From Pseudomonas sp. N40(2020) (GTDB lineage Bacteria; Pseudomonadota; Gammaproteobacteria; Pseudomonadales; Pseudomonadaceae), in the NCBI RefSeq assembly GCF_014472415.1, contig NZ_JACSZV010000044.1, forward strand, positions 1-55,353: a DNA stretch of 55,353 nt, read 5' to 3'. The first letter of the stretch is position 1; every line of letters starts with the position of its first letter. The position numbers and the translations under genes were made by a program. This document shows positions 41,037-50,341 of this stretch, piece by piece. The notes beneath the pieces are model-generated. The model searched no databases, had not been told where the DNA came from, and saw only the letters and a program-made list of their open reading frames with translations.

Positions 41037-42326
41037 TCAACCCTGCACGACGCAGGTGGCCAGGTGAGCGGCAAGCGCATCCCAGGCAATGCTTTGTTGT
41101 TCGCCCTGGCCACGCAGGGGTTTGAAACCTACCACTTGCTGGGCCATTTCGTCGTCACCCAGGATCAGTGCGTACAGCGCACCGCTCTTGTCGGCTTTCT
41201 TGAACTGGCTTTTGAAGCTGCCGGCGCCGGCATTGACTTGCAGACGCAGGTTTGGAAGCTGATCACGTACACGTTCGGCCAAGGCCAGACCCGCCAGCTC
41301 GGCTTCTTCACCGAAGGCGCAGAGATAGACATCGACCTGACGGGAGATTTCTTCCGGGATCTGCTCCAGGGTTTCTAGCATCAGCACCAGACGTTCGATG
41401 CCCATGGCGAAACCAACGCCGGTGGTCGGCTTGCCGCCCATCTGCTCGACCAGACCGTCGTAACGGCCGCCCGCGCAAACAGTGCCCTGGGCGCCGAGCT
41501 TGTCGGTGACCCATTCGAAAACGGTTTTGCTGTAGTAATCGAGGCCACGAACCAGCTTCGGGTTGAGCACGTAAGGAATGCCAACGGCATCCAGACGGGC
41601 CTTCAGGCCTTCAAAGTGGGTACGGGATTCGTCGTCGAGGTAATCCGCCATCTTCGGCGCATCAACCAGCACGGCCTGGGTGTCGGCATTTTTGGTGTCG
41701 AGCACGCGCAGCGGGTTGGTTTTCAGGCGACGCTGGCTGTCTTCGTCGAGCTTGTCGTGGTGCGCAGAGAGGTATTCGACCAGCGCTTCACGATAACGAC
41801 CACGGGACTCGCTGGTGCCGAGGCTGTTGAGTTCGAGTTTGACCGCATCACGAATGCCCAGCTCGCCCCACAGGCGCCAGGTCATGATGATCAGCTCGGC
41901 ATCGATGTCCGGACCGTCGAGGTTGAACACCTCCAGACCGATCTGGTGGAACTGACGATAACGGCCTTTCTGCGGACGCTCGTGGCGGAACATCGGGCCG
42001 ATGTACCAGAGCTTCTGCACCTGGCCGCCGCCGGTGATGCCATGCTCGAGCACGGCACGCACGCACGCCGCGGTGCCTTCCGGACGCAGGGTCAGGGAGT
42101 CACCGTTGCGGTCTTCGAAGGTGTACATCTCTTTTTCAACGATGTCGGTCACTTCACCGATCGAGCGCTTGAACAGCTCGGTGAACTCGACGATCGGCAT
42201 GCGGATTTGTTTGTAACCGTAGTTATCCAGCAGACGCGCGACCGTGCTCTCGAAATAACGCCACAGCGGAGTCTGTTCGGGCAGGATGTCGTTCATGCCA
42301 CGGATGGCTTGCAATGACTTGCTCAA
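41037..42326 (-). CDS. hisS: Histidyl-tRNA synthetase
   Basis: A 429-residue class II aminoacyl-tRNA synthetase. The N-terminus has IRGMNDILPEQ, class II motif 2 is near FRHERPQKGRYRQFHQ, and the histidine-binding loop is LVRGLDYYSKTVFEW. The C-terminal anticodon-binding domain begins near residue 330. The start appears to be TTG at 42326, with AAGGA upstream; the first ATG inside would remove conserved residues. It is preceded by ispG. Confidence 0.97.
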   Translation of the reverse strand: MSKSLQAIRGMNDILPEQTPLWRYFESTVARLLDNYGYKQIRMPIVEFTELFKRSIGEVTDIVEKEMYTFEDRNGDSLTLRPEGTAACVRAVLEHGITGGGQVQKLWYIGPMFRHERPQKGRYRQFHQIGLEVFNLDGPDIDAELIIMTWRLWGELGIRDAVKLELNSLGTSESRGRYREALVEYLSAHHDKLDEDSQRRLKTNPLRVLDTKNADTQAVLVDAPKMADYLDDESRTHFEGLKARLDAVGIPYVLNPKLVRGLDYYSKTVFEWVTDKLGAQGTVCAGGRYDGLVEQMGGKPTTGVGFAMGIERLVLMLETLEQIPEEISRQVDVYLCAFGEEAELAGLALAERVRDQLPNLRLQVNAGAGSFKSQFKKADKSGALYALILGDDEMAQQVVGFKPLRGQGEQQSIAWDALAAHLATCVVQG

Positions 42327-42362
42327 TTTAAATCCTTAAATTCGTTCGGCTTTCAGTCAGGC

Positions 42363-43472
42363 TCAGCCGCGCGCGATAACCGCTGCGTCAGCTTCGACCT
42401 TCTCGGCCGCTTTCTGGCGGATCAGCCTTTCCAGCTCGTCCACCAGATTGTCATTCGTCAGTTTCTGCGACGGCTTGCCATCGATGTAAATCAGGTTTGG
42501 CGTACCGCCGGTCAAGCCGATATGGGCTTCCTTGGCTTCGCCGGGGCCGTTGACCACACAACCGATCACCGCGACATCCAGCGGCACCAGCAGGTCTTCA
42601 AGGCGCCCTTCCAGCTCGTTCATGGTCTTGACCACATCGAAGTTCTGCCGCGAGCAGCTCGGGCAGGCGATGAAGTTGATGCCACGGGAACGCAAATGCA
42701 AAGACTTGAGGATGTCGTAACCGACTTTCACTTCTTCGACCGGGTCGGCCGCCAGCGAGATGCGGATAGTATCGCCAATCCCCTCGGCGAGCAGCATACC
42801 TAGGCCCACGGCGGATTTCACTGTGCCCGAACGCAATCCACCGGCTTCGGTGATGCCCAGGTGCAGTGGCTGAACGATTTCTTTCGCCAGCAGACGGTAG
42901 GCTTCGACGGCCATGAACACGTCGGATGCCTTCACGCTGACCTTGAAGTCCTGGAAATTCAGGCGTTCGAGGTGCTCGACATGACGCAGGGCTGATTCAA
43001 CCAGCGCAGCCGGGGTCGGCTCGCCGTATTTCTTTTGCAGGTCTTTTTCCAGGGAACCGGCGTTGACGCCGATGCGGATCGGGATCCCGCGATCACGGGC
43101 AGCATCAACCACGGCACGCACGCGGTCTTCACGGCCGATGTTACCCGGATTGATGCGCAGGCAGTCCACACCCAGTTCGGCTACGCGCAAGGCGATCTTG
43201 TAGTCGAAGTGGATGTCGGCAACCAACGGCACCTTGACCAGTTGCTTGATTCTGCCGAACGCCTCGGCGGCGTCCATGTCCGGCACCGAAACGCGGACAA
43301 TGTCGACACCGGCGGCTTCCAGACGGTTGATCTGCGCCACGGTGGCGGCAACATCATTGGTGTCGCTGTTGGTCATGCTCTGCACAGCGATAGGCGCATC
43401 GCCGCCCACCGGTACGTTGCCGACCCAGATCTTGCGCGATTCGCGACGTTTGATTGGAGATTCGCCGTGCAT
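42363..43472 (-). CDS. ispG: 4-hydroxy-3-methylbut-2-enyl diphosphate synthase (flavodoxin/ferredoxin dependent)
   Basis: A 369-residue [4Fe-4S] enzyme of the MEP isoprenoid pathway that reduces MEcPP to HMBPP. The TIM barrel (about 1-260) and the C-terminal cluster domain are present; iron-sulfur Cys residues lie in CPSCSRQ and in CVVNGPGE with the nearby Glu. It depends on the isc system encoded about 5 kb away. It starts 3 bases after rodZ. Confidence 0.97.
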   Translation of the reverse strand: MHGESPIKRRESRKIWVGNVPVGGDAPIAVQSMTNSDTNDVAATVAQINRLEAAGVDIVRVSVPDMDAAEAFGRIKQLVKVPLVADIHFDYKIALRVAELGVDCLRINPGNIGREDRVRAVVDAARDRGIPIRIGVNAGSLEKDLQKKYGEPTPAALVESALRHVEHLERLNFQDFKVSVKASDVFMAVEAYRLLAKEIVQPLHLGITEAGGLRSGTVKSAVGLGMLLAEGIGDTIRISLAADPVEEVKVGYDILKSLHLRSRGINFIACPSCSRQNFDVVKTMNELEGRLEDLLVPLDVAVIGCVVNGPGEAKEAHIGLTGGTPNLIYIDGKPSQKLTNDNLVDELERLIRQKAAEKVEADAAVIARG

Positions 43473-43475
43473 GAC

Positions 43476-44519
43476 TTATTGACCCAACTTCAGGCGAGCA
43501 GTCTCGCCACTGGTGAACGGAGCGATATCGACCGGCTGGCCGTTGTAGCTGACCTGTGCCGCGCGGGCCACGCCCAGACGCACGGCAAGAGGTGGTTTAC
43601 CGCTAACGGAAACGTTATCGCCTTTGTGCTTCAGACCACTGAAAAGCACCTTGCCGCGGCCATCGGTGACCTGTGCCCAGCAATCGGCGGTGAACTGCAG
43701 TTGCACCTGACCTTCTCCGGCGAGCGGTGCGGTCGCTTCTGCGATTGGTGCAGGCGTCGCAGGAACAACCGGTGCGGTGACGGTCGGCGCTGGAGTGGCC
43801 GGCACGTTCGCAGCTGGGGTGACCGGAGTGGCGGCCACTGGCGCTGGCGTATGAACCGGTGCAGTTGGCGTTGCAACGGGAGCGGTCGGTGCCGCTGGAG
43901 TGGTTGCCGGAGCGGCAGGCTCGGCGCCGGTCGATTCAGCGGTAGTTTCCGATTGCGGCAGCGCCAGAGCGGTTGCGCCCTCGGCCTGATTTTCGGCGAC
44001 GGCCTGATCTTCCGGCTCATCGATCGGGTGAATCTGCGTGGTGCCATCGGCGCCTTCGACTTCGACGTGCTCCGGAGCCAGGCTGGTCAAGTCTTTGGTG
44101 CGCTGCGAAGTCTGATCCTGCCACCAGACGAAACCACCGCCGATGACCGCGATCAGCAACAGCAGGCTGACGATACGCAAAATGGTGTGAGAAACACGCA
44201 CCGGCTCTTCGATACGACCGAGCGCATGGACATTGCTGCCCTGGGAGTCGGTGCCGGTGGACTGGTCGAACTGTTGAACCAGAACGGTCTGATCCATGCC
44301 GAGCAACTTGGCATAGGCGCGAATGTAACCGCGAGCGAAGGTATGCCCCGGCAGCTTGTCGAAAGCGCCGGCTTCAAGATTACTCAGGGAAGTCACGGTG
44401 AGGTTGAGCTTGAGGGCCACTTCGGCCAGCGACCAGCCATTGCTTTCGCGTGCCTGGCGCAGGGTCTCACCGGGGTTAACGCGATTCGCTGCTACAACTT
44501 CGGGATGCGCCGCTTTCAT
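43476..44519 (-). CDS. rodZ: Cytoskeleton protein RodZ
   Basis: A 347-residue bitopic membrane protein. The N-terminal cytoplasmic helix-turn-helix (about 15-85: ETLRQARESNGWSLAEVALK) contacts MreB. One membrane helix lies near 110-132 (RIVSLLLLIAVIGGGFVWW). A long Pro/Ala/Thr/Val-rich periplasmic linker follows (about 180-265), then a C-terminal DUF4115 domain. It positions the MreB elongation machinery and so sets rod shape. Of two adjacent ATGs, 44519 has better GGAG spacing than 44522; both overlap the pilW stop. Confidence 0.9.
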   Translation of the reverse strand: MKAAHPEVVAANRVNPGETLRQARESNGWSLAEVALKLNLTVTSLSNLEAGAFDKLPGHTFARGYIRAYAKLLGMDQTVLVQQFDQSTGTDSQGSNVHALGRIEEPVRVSHTILRIVSLLLLIAVIGGGFVWWQDQTSQRTKDLTSLAPEHVEVEGADGTTQIHPIDEPEDQAVAENQAEGATALALPQSETTAESTGAEPAAPATTPAAPTAPVATPTAPVHTPAPVAATPVTPAANVPATPAPTVTAPVVPATPAPIAEATAPLAGEGQVQLQFTADCWAQVTDGRGKVLFSGLKHKGDNVSVSGKPPLAVRLGVARAAQVSYNGQPVDIAPFTSGETARLKLGQ

Positions 44520-45277
44520 CATTGCTCCGACAGGTATTGCTGATATTCCGGCGTACCGGGATAGAGTCGTTTTAATTGCAGGCCATAACTGGCGGCCTTG
44601 TCGCGATTTTCAAACACTTTTGCCAGCCGAACACCGAGCAATAGACTACGTGCATTTTGTTCGGTAAGCAGGCTGAAACGGTCGTAATAGTCACGTGCGG
44701 GCACATAATGCCTGTCTTCGAATGACAACTCAGCCATTTCGAGCAGCGCGCGCGGTTGTTGACGGTTCAGTCGCAGGGCTTTTTCCAGTTGCTGCTGCGC
44801 CAGATCGCGCTGCCCCAGCTTCGATGCGGTCATGCCGAGGTTTTCGAACACACGCGAACGCTCAGGATACAGGGTATCGGCGGCGGCCTGTTCAAAACGC
44901 TCGTAGGCTTCCTTGTAACGCTGTTCTTCGTAGAGAAAACTGCCGTAGTTGTTGAGGATGCGCGCATCGGAGGGGCGACCGGACAAGGCCTTGCGGAAGT
45001 GCTCGTCAGCCAGTTTCGGCTCCATTTCGGCCTGAAACACCAGCCCGAGGGCAGCATTGGCGTCAGGATCCGAGTCGTCCAGATCCAGCGCCTTCTTCAG
45101 CGGCACCTTGGCCCGCTCGGTCATGCCTTGCTGCAAGTATCCCAGCCCCAACTGCACATAGGCAGCGCGCGCCTCGTCGCGGCCCTTGCTGGTCTTCATC
45201 GGGTTGTAGTCACCCGACAGAACACAACCAGCACATAGGCTGGCCAGCAGCAACAGCAGCGCAAAGCGCAGGGACAT
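44519..45277 (-). CDS. pilW: Type IV pilus biogenesis lipoprotein PilW (PilF)
   Basis: A 252-residue outer-membrane lipoprotein pilotin with signal MSLRFALLLLLASLCAGC (lipidated Cys18) and about six TPR repeats (for example AYVQLGLGYLQQGM, ARILNNYGSFLYEE). It is needed for localisation and multimerisation of the PilQ secretin. It lies between rlmN and rodZ, as in PAO1 (PA3805, pilF). Confidence 0.93.
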   Translation of the reverse strand: MSLRFALLLLLASLCAGCVLSGDYNPMKTSKGRDEARAAYVQLGLGYLQQGMTERAKVPLKKALDLDDSDPDANAALGLVFQAEMEPKLADEHFRKALSGRPSDARILNNYGSFLYEEQRYKEAYERFEQAAADTLYPERSRVFENLGMTASKLGQRDLAQQQLEKALRLNRQQPRALLEMAELSFEDRHYVPARDYYDRFSLLTEQNARSLLLGVRLAKVFENRDKAASYGLQLKRLYPGTPEYQQYLSEQ

Positions 45278-45289
45278 AGAGATCCTCTC

Positions 45290-46438
45290 TTAGTTAGTGT
45301 TCGCAGCGTTCTGTGCCAGATCGCCGTCGGCGTTCAACTCACGCACGGCGATGTAACGTTCGCTGCGGCGGGTGCGATCCAGCACCTGCCCTACCAATTG
45401 ACCACAAGCGGCGTCGATGTCTTCACCACGGGTGGTGCGCACGGTGACGTTGAAACCGGCCTGATGCAGCTGATCCTGGAACCGGCGGATAGCGTTGTTG
45501 CTAGGCCGCTCGTACCCGGAATGCGGGAACGGGTTGAACGGGATCAGGTTGATCTTGCACGGAATGTTCTTCAGCAACTCGATCATTTCCACCGCATGCT
45601 CAACTTTATCGTTGATGTCCTTGAGCAAGGTGTACTCGATGGTCAGCACACGCTTCTCGCCAAGGGCGGACATGTAGCGCTGGCACGACTCGAGCAGCAT
45701 CTTAAGCGGATATTTCTTGTTGATCGGCACCAATTGGTTACGCAATGCGTCATTCGGTGCGTGCAGGGACAACGCCAGGGAGACGTCGATGTGCTTGGCC
45801 AGCTCATCGATCATCGGCACCACACCCGACGTGGACAGGGTCACGCGGCGCTTGGAGATCCCGTAGCCGAGGTCATCCATCATCAGATGCATGGCGGCCA
45901 CGACGTTGTCGAAGTTCAGCAGCGGCTCACCCATGCCCATCATCACCACGTTGGTGATGGCACGGTCGACGGTTGCCGGGACGCTGCCGAAAGATTTGTT
46001 GGCAATCCACACCTGGCCGATGACTTCGGCGGCGGTGAGGTTGCTATTGAAGCCTTGCTTGCCGGTGGAGCAGAAACTGCAGTCCAGGGCACAGCCTGCC
46101 TGGGACGAAACGCATAGAGTGCCGCGTTTGCCCTGGGGAATGTACACGGTCTCGACACAGCTGCCGGACGCCACGCGCACCACCCACTTACGGGTGCCGT
46201 CGCTGGAAATGTCCTCGCTGACCACTTCAGGACCACGGACCTCAGCAATAGCCTTGAGCTTGTCGCGCAAGGCCTTGCTGACGTTCGTCATGGCGTCGAA
46301 ATCATCGACACCAAAGTGGTGAATCCATTTCATTACCTGACCGGCACGGAAACGCTTCTCCCCGATTGAGTCGAAGAATTTTTCCATTTCCTGTTGAGTC
46401 AGACCCAGCAGGTTGGTTTTTACAGTCGATGTAGTCAT
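45290..46438 (-). CDS. rlmN: Dual-specificity rRNA/tRNA adenine-C2 methyltransferase RlmN
   Basis: A 382-residue radical-SAM enzyme that methylates C2 of A2503 in 23S rRNA and A37 of some tRNAs. The cluster motif CALDCSFCSTG (CxxxCxxC) is near residue 112, and the mechanistic Cys is in the C-terminal AACGQL region. It needs a [4Fe-4S] cluster. It is followed after 12 bases by pilW. Confidence 0.96.
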   Translation of the reverse strand: MTTSTVKTNLLGLTQQEMEKFFDSIGEKRFRAGQVMKWIHHFGVDDFDAMTNVSKALRDKLKAIAEVRGPEVVSEDISSDGTRKWVVRVASGSCVETVYIPQGKRGTLCVSSQAGCALDCSFCSTGKQGFNSNLTAAEVIGQVWIANKSFGSVPATVDRAITNVVMMGMGEPLLNFDNVVAAMHLMMDDLGYGISKRRVTLSTSGVVPMIDELAKHIDVSLALSLHAPNDALRNQLVPINKKYPLKMLLESCQRYMSALGEKRVLTIEYTLLKDINDKVEHAVEMIELLKNIPCKINLIPFNPFPHSGYERPSNNAIRRFQDQLHQAGFNVTVRTTRGEDIDAACGQLVGQVLDRTRRSERYIAVRELNADGDLAQNAANTN

Positions 46439-46466
46439 GGATTCACCTTCACTCTTAAGCCAATGC

Positions 46467-46892
46467 TTAGCGAGTGGTTACTTCAGTAGCTGCGAAGAAG
46501 TACGAGATTTCACGAGCAGCTGCGGCTTCGGAGTCCGAACCGTGAACAGCGTTGGCGTCGATGGAATCAGCGAAATCAGCGCGGATGGTGCCGGCAGCAG
46601 CTTCTTTAGGGTTGGTAGCGCCCATCAGCTCACGGTTCAGAGCGATAGCGTTTTCGCCTTCCAGAACCTGAACAACAACTGGACCGGAGATCATGAAGGA
46701 AACCAGATCGCCGAAGAAACCACGAGCGCTGTGCTCAGCGTAGAAGCCTTCAGCTTCAGCTTTGGACAGTTGCTTCAGTTTCGAAGCTACAACGCGCAGG
46801 CCTGCTTTTTCGAAACGAGTGGTGATCTCGCCGATGACGTTTTTTGCAACTGCGTCAGGCTTGATGATGGAGAAAGTACGTTGAACAGCCAT
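46467..46892 (-). CDS. ndk: Nucleoside diphosphate kinase
   Basis: A 141-residue enzyme that balances NTP and dNTP pools by phosphate transfer through His (NAVHGSDS motif near residue 117). The family start AVQRTFSIIKPDAV is present. The codon use is stronger and A/T-richer at third positions than in the neighbours, as expected for a highly expressed gene. It lies between the isc terminator and rlmN. Confidence 0.97.
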   Translation of the reverse strand: MAVQRTFSIIKPDAVAKNVIGEITTRFEKAGLRVVASKLKQLSKAEAEGFYAEHSARGFFGDLVSFMISGPVVVQVLEGENAIALNRELMGATNPKEAAAGTIRADFADSIDANAVHGSDSEAAAAREISYFFAATEVTTR

Positions 46893-46928
46893 GGTGTAAC
46901 TCCAGAAACGGTAATTTGCGAAAAATTA

Positions 46929-46951
46929 AACCCGCGAATTATACGCGGGTT
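46929..46951 (-). terminator. isc operon terminator
   Basis: On the minus strand, AACCCGCG-TATAATT-CGCGGGTT followed by TAATTTTT. It lies between iscX and ndk. Confidence 0.85.
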
Positions 46952-46966
46952 CTTGGGTATTGCCTA
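46938..46966 (-). promoter_or_regulatory. Candidate ndk promoter inside the isc terminator
   Basis: TATAAT (46943-46938 on the minus strand) forms the loop of the terminator hairpin, with TAGGCA (46966-46961) 17 bases upstream as a -35. Confidence 0.5.
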
Positions 46967-46980
46967 ACCTGCGAGGACGA

Positions 46981-47181
46981 TCAGTCTGCTTCTTCGATCC
47001 AGAGCGCCTGAACCGCTTCCAGCACCTTCTCGCCACAACGGCCAGAGGCGTTGTCAAAATCGGGAAGTTCCATGATCCATCGCTGCAAGTCGACGAAATT
47101 GACAGAAATTGGATTCACATCCGGCTTGGATTCGGCCAATTCTTCTGCAATGCGTTGAACATCATTCCAACCGTAGCTCAT
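46981..47181 (-). CDS. iscX: Fe-S assembly protein IscX
   Basis: A 66-residue acidic protein (WNDVQRIAEELAE, PISVNFVDLQRWI, LPDFDN and a late EAVQALWIEE motif). In E. coli it binds IscS and iron and modulates cluster assembly. It is the last gene of the isc operon, 14 bases after fdx and before a clear terminator. Confidence 0.95.
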   Translation of the reverse strand: MSYGWNDVQRIAEELAESKPDVNPISVNFVDLQRWIMELPDFDNASGRCGEKVLEAVQALWIEEAD

Positions 47182-47195
47182 GACAGTATTACCAG

Positions 47196-47537
47196 TCAGT
47201 GCGGCGCTTCGGCCGCATGGTTAAGCGAATATTTCGGAATCTCGACGGTGATGTCTTCTTCACCAACGATAGCCTGACAGGCAAGGCGCGATTGCGCTTC
47301 CAGGCCCCAAGCACGATCGAGGAAGTCTTCTTCCAGCTCGTCAGCCTCTTCCATCGAGTCGAAACCCTCGCGGATGATGCAGTGGCACGTGGTGCAGGCG
47401 CAGACGCCGCCGCAGGCGCTTTCCATCTCGATGTGGTGTTCGTGGGCCAGCTCAAGAATCGATGTGCCGGGCGCAGCCTCGACCACCATGCCTTCAGGGC
47501 AGAACTTCTCGTGGGGCAGAAAAATGACCTGCGGCAT
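47196..47537 (-). CDS. fdx: ISC-system [2Fe-2S] ferredoxin
   Basis: A 113-residue electron carrier for cluster assembly. The [2Fe-2S] Cys ligands are in ACGGVCACTTCH, with a fourth Cys in RLACQAIV. The N-terminus MPQVIFLPHEKFCPEG is typical. The start overlaps the hscA stop by one base (TGATG), showing translational coupling. Confidence 0.96.
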   Translation of the reverse strand: MPQVIFLPHEKFCPEGMVVEAAPGTSILELAHEHHIEMESACGGVCACTTCHCIIREGFDSMEEADELEEDFLDRAWGLEAQSRLACQAIVGEEDITVEIPKYSLNHAAEAPH

Positions 47538-49402
47538 CAGATATCCTCGATTTCATTCAGATTGCGCCCCGACAGAGCGGCTTTCACCGTCAGATCCATG
47601 CGGCGGGCAGCAAAAGCATCGGTCACTTGCGACAGACGCTTGGTCTGCTGCTCGATGGCGTAACCATCAGTACCTTTCATCAGTTCGGTCAGTTCCTGCA
47701 CTTGCATGTCGATGACCATGCGCTCTTCGGCGTCGAGCAAACGCTCGCCATCAGTCTCCAGAGCGCCCTGCACCGCCTCGATCAGGCGCTGGGCATCAAC
47801 TTGCTGCTCGCGCAGGACGCGGGCGACCTTGTCGTCATTGGCATGCTGGAACGAATCTTTCAGCATTTTGGCGATTTCGCCGTCAGTCAGGCCGTAGGAC
47901 GGCTTGACCTGAATGCTCGCCTCAACGCCCGAACCCAGTTCACGGGCGGAAACACTGAGCAGACCGTCGGCATCGACCTGGAAGGTCACGCGAATCTTCG
48001 CCGCACCGGCCACCATTGCTGGAATGCCACGCAATTCAAAGCGCGCCAGCGAGCGGCAATCGCTGATCAGCTCGCGTTCGCCCTGCAATACGTGGATCGC
48101 CATGGCCGACTGGCCGTCTTTATAAGTGGTGAAATCTTGTGCACGAGCGACAGGGATGGTGGTGTTGCGCGGAATCACCTTCTCCATCAGGCCGCCCATG
48201 GTTTCCAGCCCCAGGGACAACGGAATCACGTCGAGCAGCAGCAGTTCGCCGCCATCGCGCTTGTTGCCAGCCAGGGTATCGGCCTGGATCGCAGCCCCGA
48301 TGGCCACCACTTGATCCGGATCGATTTCAGTCAACGGCTGACGACCGAACGCTTCGGCGACGGCTTCACGAACACGAGGAACGCGAGTCGAACCGCCGAC
48401 CATGACCACGGCGTGTACGTCATCCAGCTCGATGCCGGAATCGCGAACGGCGCGGCGGCAGGCTTTCAGGCTACGCGCGACCATCGGCTCGATCAGCGCA
48501 TCGAAGGCTTCGCGGGTCAGCTGTGCTTTCCAGTCGCCATAGGCAACTTCAACACTGGCCGCATCGGTCAGGGCTTCTTTGGCCGCGCAGGCGGTTTGCA
48601 GCAGATTACGTTGTGCGCCCGGATCGAGATCGGCGGACAGACCCGCACTATCGATGATCCAGCCGGCAATCGCGTGATCGAAGTCATCGCCGCCCAGCGC
48701 GCTATCGCCGCCGGTGGCCAGGACTTCGAAAACACCGCCAGTCAGACGCAAAATCGAAATATCGAAGGTGCCGCCGCCCAAGTCATAAATCGCTACGAGG
48801 CCTTCAGCGTGCTGATCCAGACCGTAAGCCACAGCGGCGGCGGTCGGCTCATTGAGCAGGCGCAGCACATTCAGACCGGCGAGTTTCGCCGCATCCTTGG
48901 TGGCCTGGCGCTGGGCATCGTCGAAATACGCCGGAACGGTGATTACCGCACCGACCAGTTCGCCACCCAAAGTCGCTTCAGCACGCTGACGCAACACCTT
49001 GAGGATATCGGCGGAAACTTCGACTGGGCTTTTCGGGCCTTGCACGGTGTCGATGAACGGCATGTGCGACTCGCCACCGACAAAGCGGTATGGCAGTTGC
49101 TCGCCCAATTGCTTGACGTCGGACAGACCACGACCCATCAAGCGCTTGACCGACAGCACGGTGTTCAAAGGATCGGAAGCGGCTGCCAGCTTGGCTGACT
49201 CGCCGACTTCGACGCGATCGGCGTGGTAACGCACGGCAGACGGCAGGATGACCTGCCCGTCAGCGTCGGCCAATGGCTCGGAAAGACCACTGCGCAACGC
49301 AGCGACCAGCGAATTGGTAGTGCCCAAGTCGATCCCCACAGCCAGACGACGCTGGTGCGGTTGAGGACTTTGGCCGGGTTCGGCGATCTGCAGTAGGGCC
49401 AT
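47537..49402 (-). CDS. hscA: Fe-S cluster assembly Hsp70 chaperone HscA
   Basis: A 621-residue specialised Hsp70. The ATPase domain (about 18-390) has VGIDLGTTNSLVA and YDLGGGTFDIS, and the substrate-binding domain recognises the LPPVK loop of IscU. It works with HscB to release clusters from IscU to target proteins. The order hscB-hscA-fdx is the standard isc layout. Confidence 0.97.
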   Translation of the reverse strand: MALLQIAEPGQSPQPHQRRLAVGIDLGTTNSLVAALRSGLSEPLADADGQVILPSAVRYHADRVEVGESAKLAAASDPLNTVLSVKRLMGRGLSDVKQLGEQLPYRFVGGESHMPFIDTVQGPKSPVEVSADILKVLRQRAEATLGGELVGAVITVPAYFDDAQRQATKDAAKLAGLNVLRLLNEPTAAAVAYGLDQHAEGLVAIYDLGGGTFDISILRLTGGVFEVLATGGDSALGGDDFDHAIAGWIIDSAGLSADLDPGAQRNLLQTACAAKEALTDAASVEVAYGDWKAQLTREAFDALIEPMVARSLKACRRAVRDSGIELDDVHAVVMVGGSTRVPRVREAVAEAFGRQPLTEIDPDQVVAIGAAIQADTLAGNKRDGGELLLLDVIPLSLGLETMGGLMEKVIPRNTTIPVARAQDFTTYKDGQSAMAIHVLQGERELISDCRSLARFELRGIPAMVAGAAKIRVTFQVDADGLLSVSARELGSGVEASIQVKPSYGLTDGEIAKMLKDSFQHANDDKVARVLREQQVDAQRLIEAVQGALETDGERLLDAEERMVIDMQVQELTELMKGTDGYAIEQQTKRLSQVTDAFAARRMDLTVKAALSGRNLNEIEDI

Positions 49403-49453
49403 CGTGATCAGGACTTATCTGTATATCAGGCGTGCGACCGGAGCGGCACTGGG

Positions 49454-49975
49454 TTAATCGTCGAGGCGCTCTTCTAACTGGCGCACTTCGTAGGTGAGCT
49501 TGTCGAGGAATTGCATGCGTCGCATCAGGCGTTCGGCCTGTTCGCGTTGCGCTGCATCATCCCAACAGGCTGCGAAGCTTTCGTTGAGTTCTTCCTGAGC
49601 CACTTTCAAGCGACGCTTGAACACCGCGACACCGTCCAGATCGGCGCTGTCCTGGAGGTCTTCGAGCTCTTCGCGCCACTGCATCTGCTGCAGAAGAAAC
49701 TCGGGGTCGTGAACCGTGACTTCCATCGGCACTTCATGCCCGCTGACTTTCAGCAGATAGCGCGCACGCTGCGGCGGGCTCTTGAGCGTCTGATAAGCAT
49801 CGTTAAGCCGCGCAGACTGCTCGAGCGCCGACCGCTGCTCGCGCTCGGAAGCGTCGGCAAAACGGTCAGGATGAACGCCGCGCGCCAACTCACGGTAGCG
49901 CGTGGCCAACTGCTCGAGATCCAGACGGAAGCTCGGTTGCAGCTCGAATAAAGCGAAATGACAAGGAATACCCAC
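49454..49975 (-). CDS. hscB: Fe-S cluster assembly J-protein HscB
   Basis: A 173-residue co-chaperone. The N-terminal J domain (HPD motif in GVHPDRF) stimulates HscA, and the C-terminal three-helix bundle binds IscU. GTG 49975 is chosen because homologues begin with a short GIPCHFALFELQP stretch and the length fits; the frame extends to 50014 but would overlap iscA. Eight bases follow iscA. Confidence 0.95.
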   Translation of the reverse strand: MGIPCHFALFELQPSFRLDLEQLATRYRELARGVHPDRFADASEREQRSALEQSARLNDAYQTLKSPPQRARYLLKVSGHEVPMEVTVHDPEFLLQQMQWREELEDLQDSADLDGVAVFKRRLKVAQEELNESFAACWDDAAQREQAERLMRRMQFLDKLTYEVRQLEERLDD

Positions 49976-49983
49976 GACAAGCC

Positions 49984-50307
49984 TCAGATGTTGAAGCTTT
50001 CGCCGCAGCCACATTCACCGCGCACGTTGGGGTTGTTGAACTTGAAGCCTTCGTTCAACCCTTCCTTGACGAAATCGAGTTCGGTGCCGTCCAGGTAGGC
50101 CAGGCTTTTCGGGTCGATGATCACTTTCTCGCCGTGACTTTCGAACACCTGATCCTCTTCAACCACCTCGTCGACAAACTCCAGCACGTAGGCAAGGCCG
50201 GAACAACCTGTGGTGCGAACACCCAGACGAATCCCTTCACCTTTGCCGCGCCCGTTGAGGGAGCGTCGCACGTGCTGAGCAGCCGCTTCTGTCATGCTGA
50301 TAGCCAT
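49984..50307 (-). CDS. iscA: A-type Fe-S carrier protein IscA
   Basis: A 107-residue carrier with the three conserved Cys residues: one in TGCSGLAY and two in GECGCGESF. It delivers clusters to apoproteins. ATG 50307 starts MAISMTEAAAQHV as in homologues; an upstream in-frame ATG adds eight unlikely residues. Confidence 0.96.
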   Translation of the reverse strand: MAISMTEAAAQHVRRSLNGRGKGEGIRLGVRTTGCSGLAYVLEFVDEVVEEDQVFESHGEKVIIDPKSLAYLDGTELDFVKEGLNEGFKFNNPNVRGECGCGESFNI

Positions 50308-50341
50308 CGTTGACTCCTTACTCGTCGCCAAATCCAGAAAG

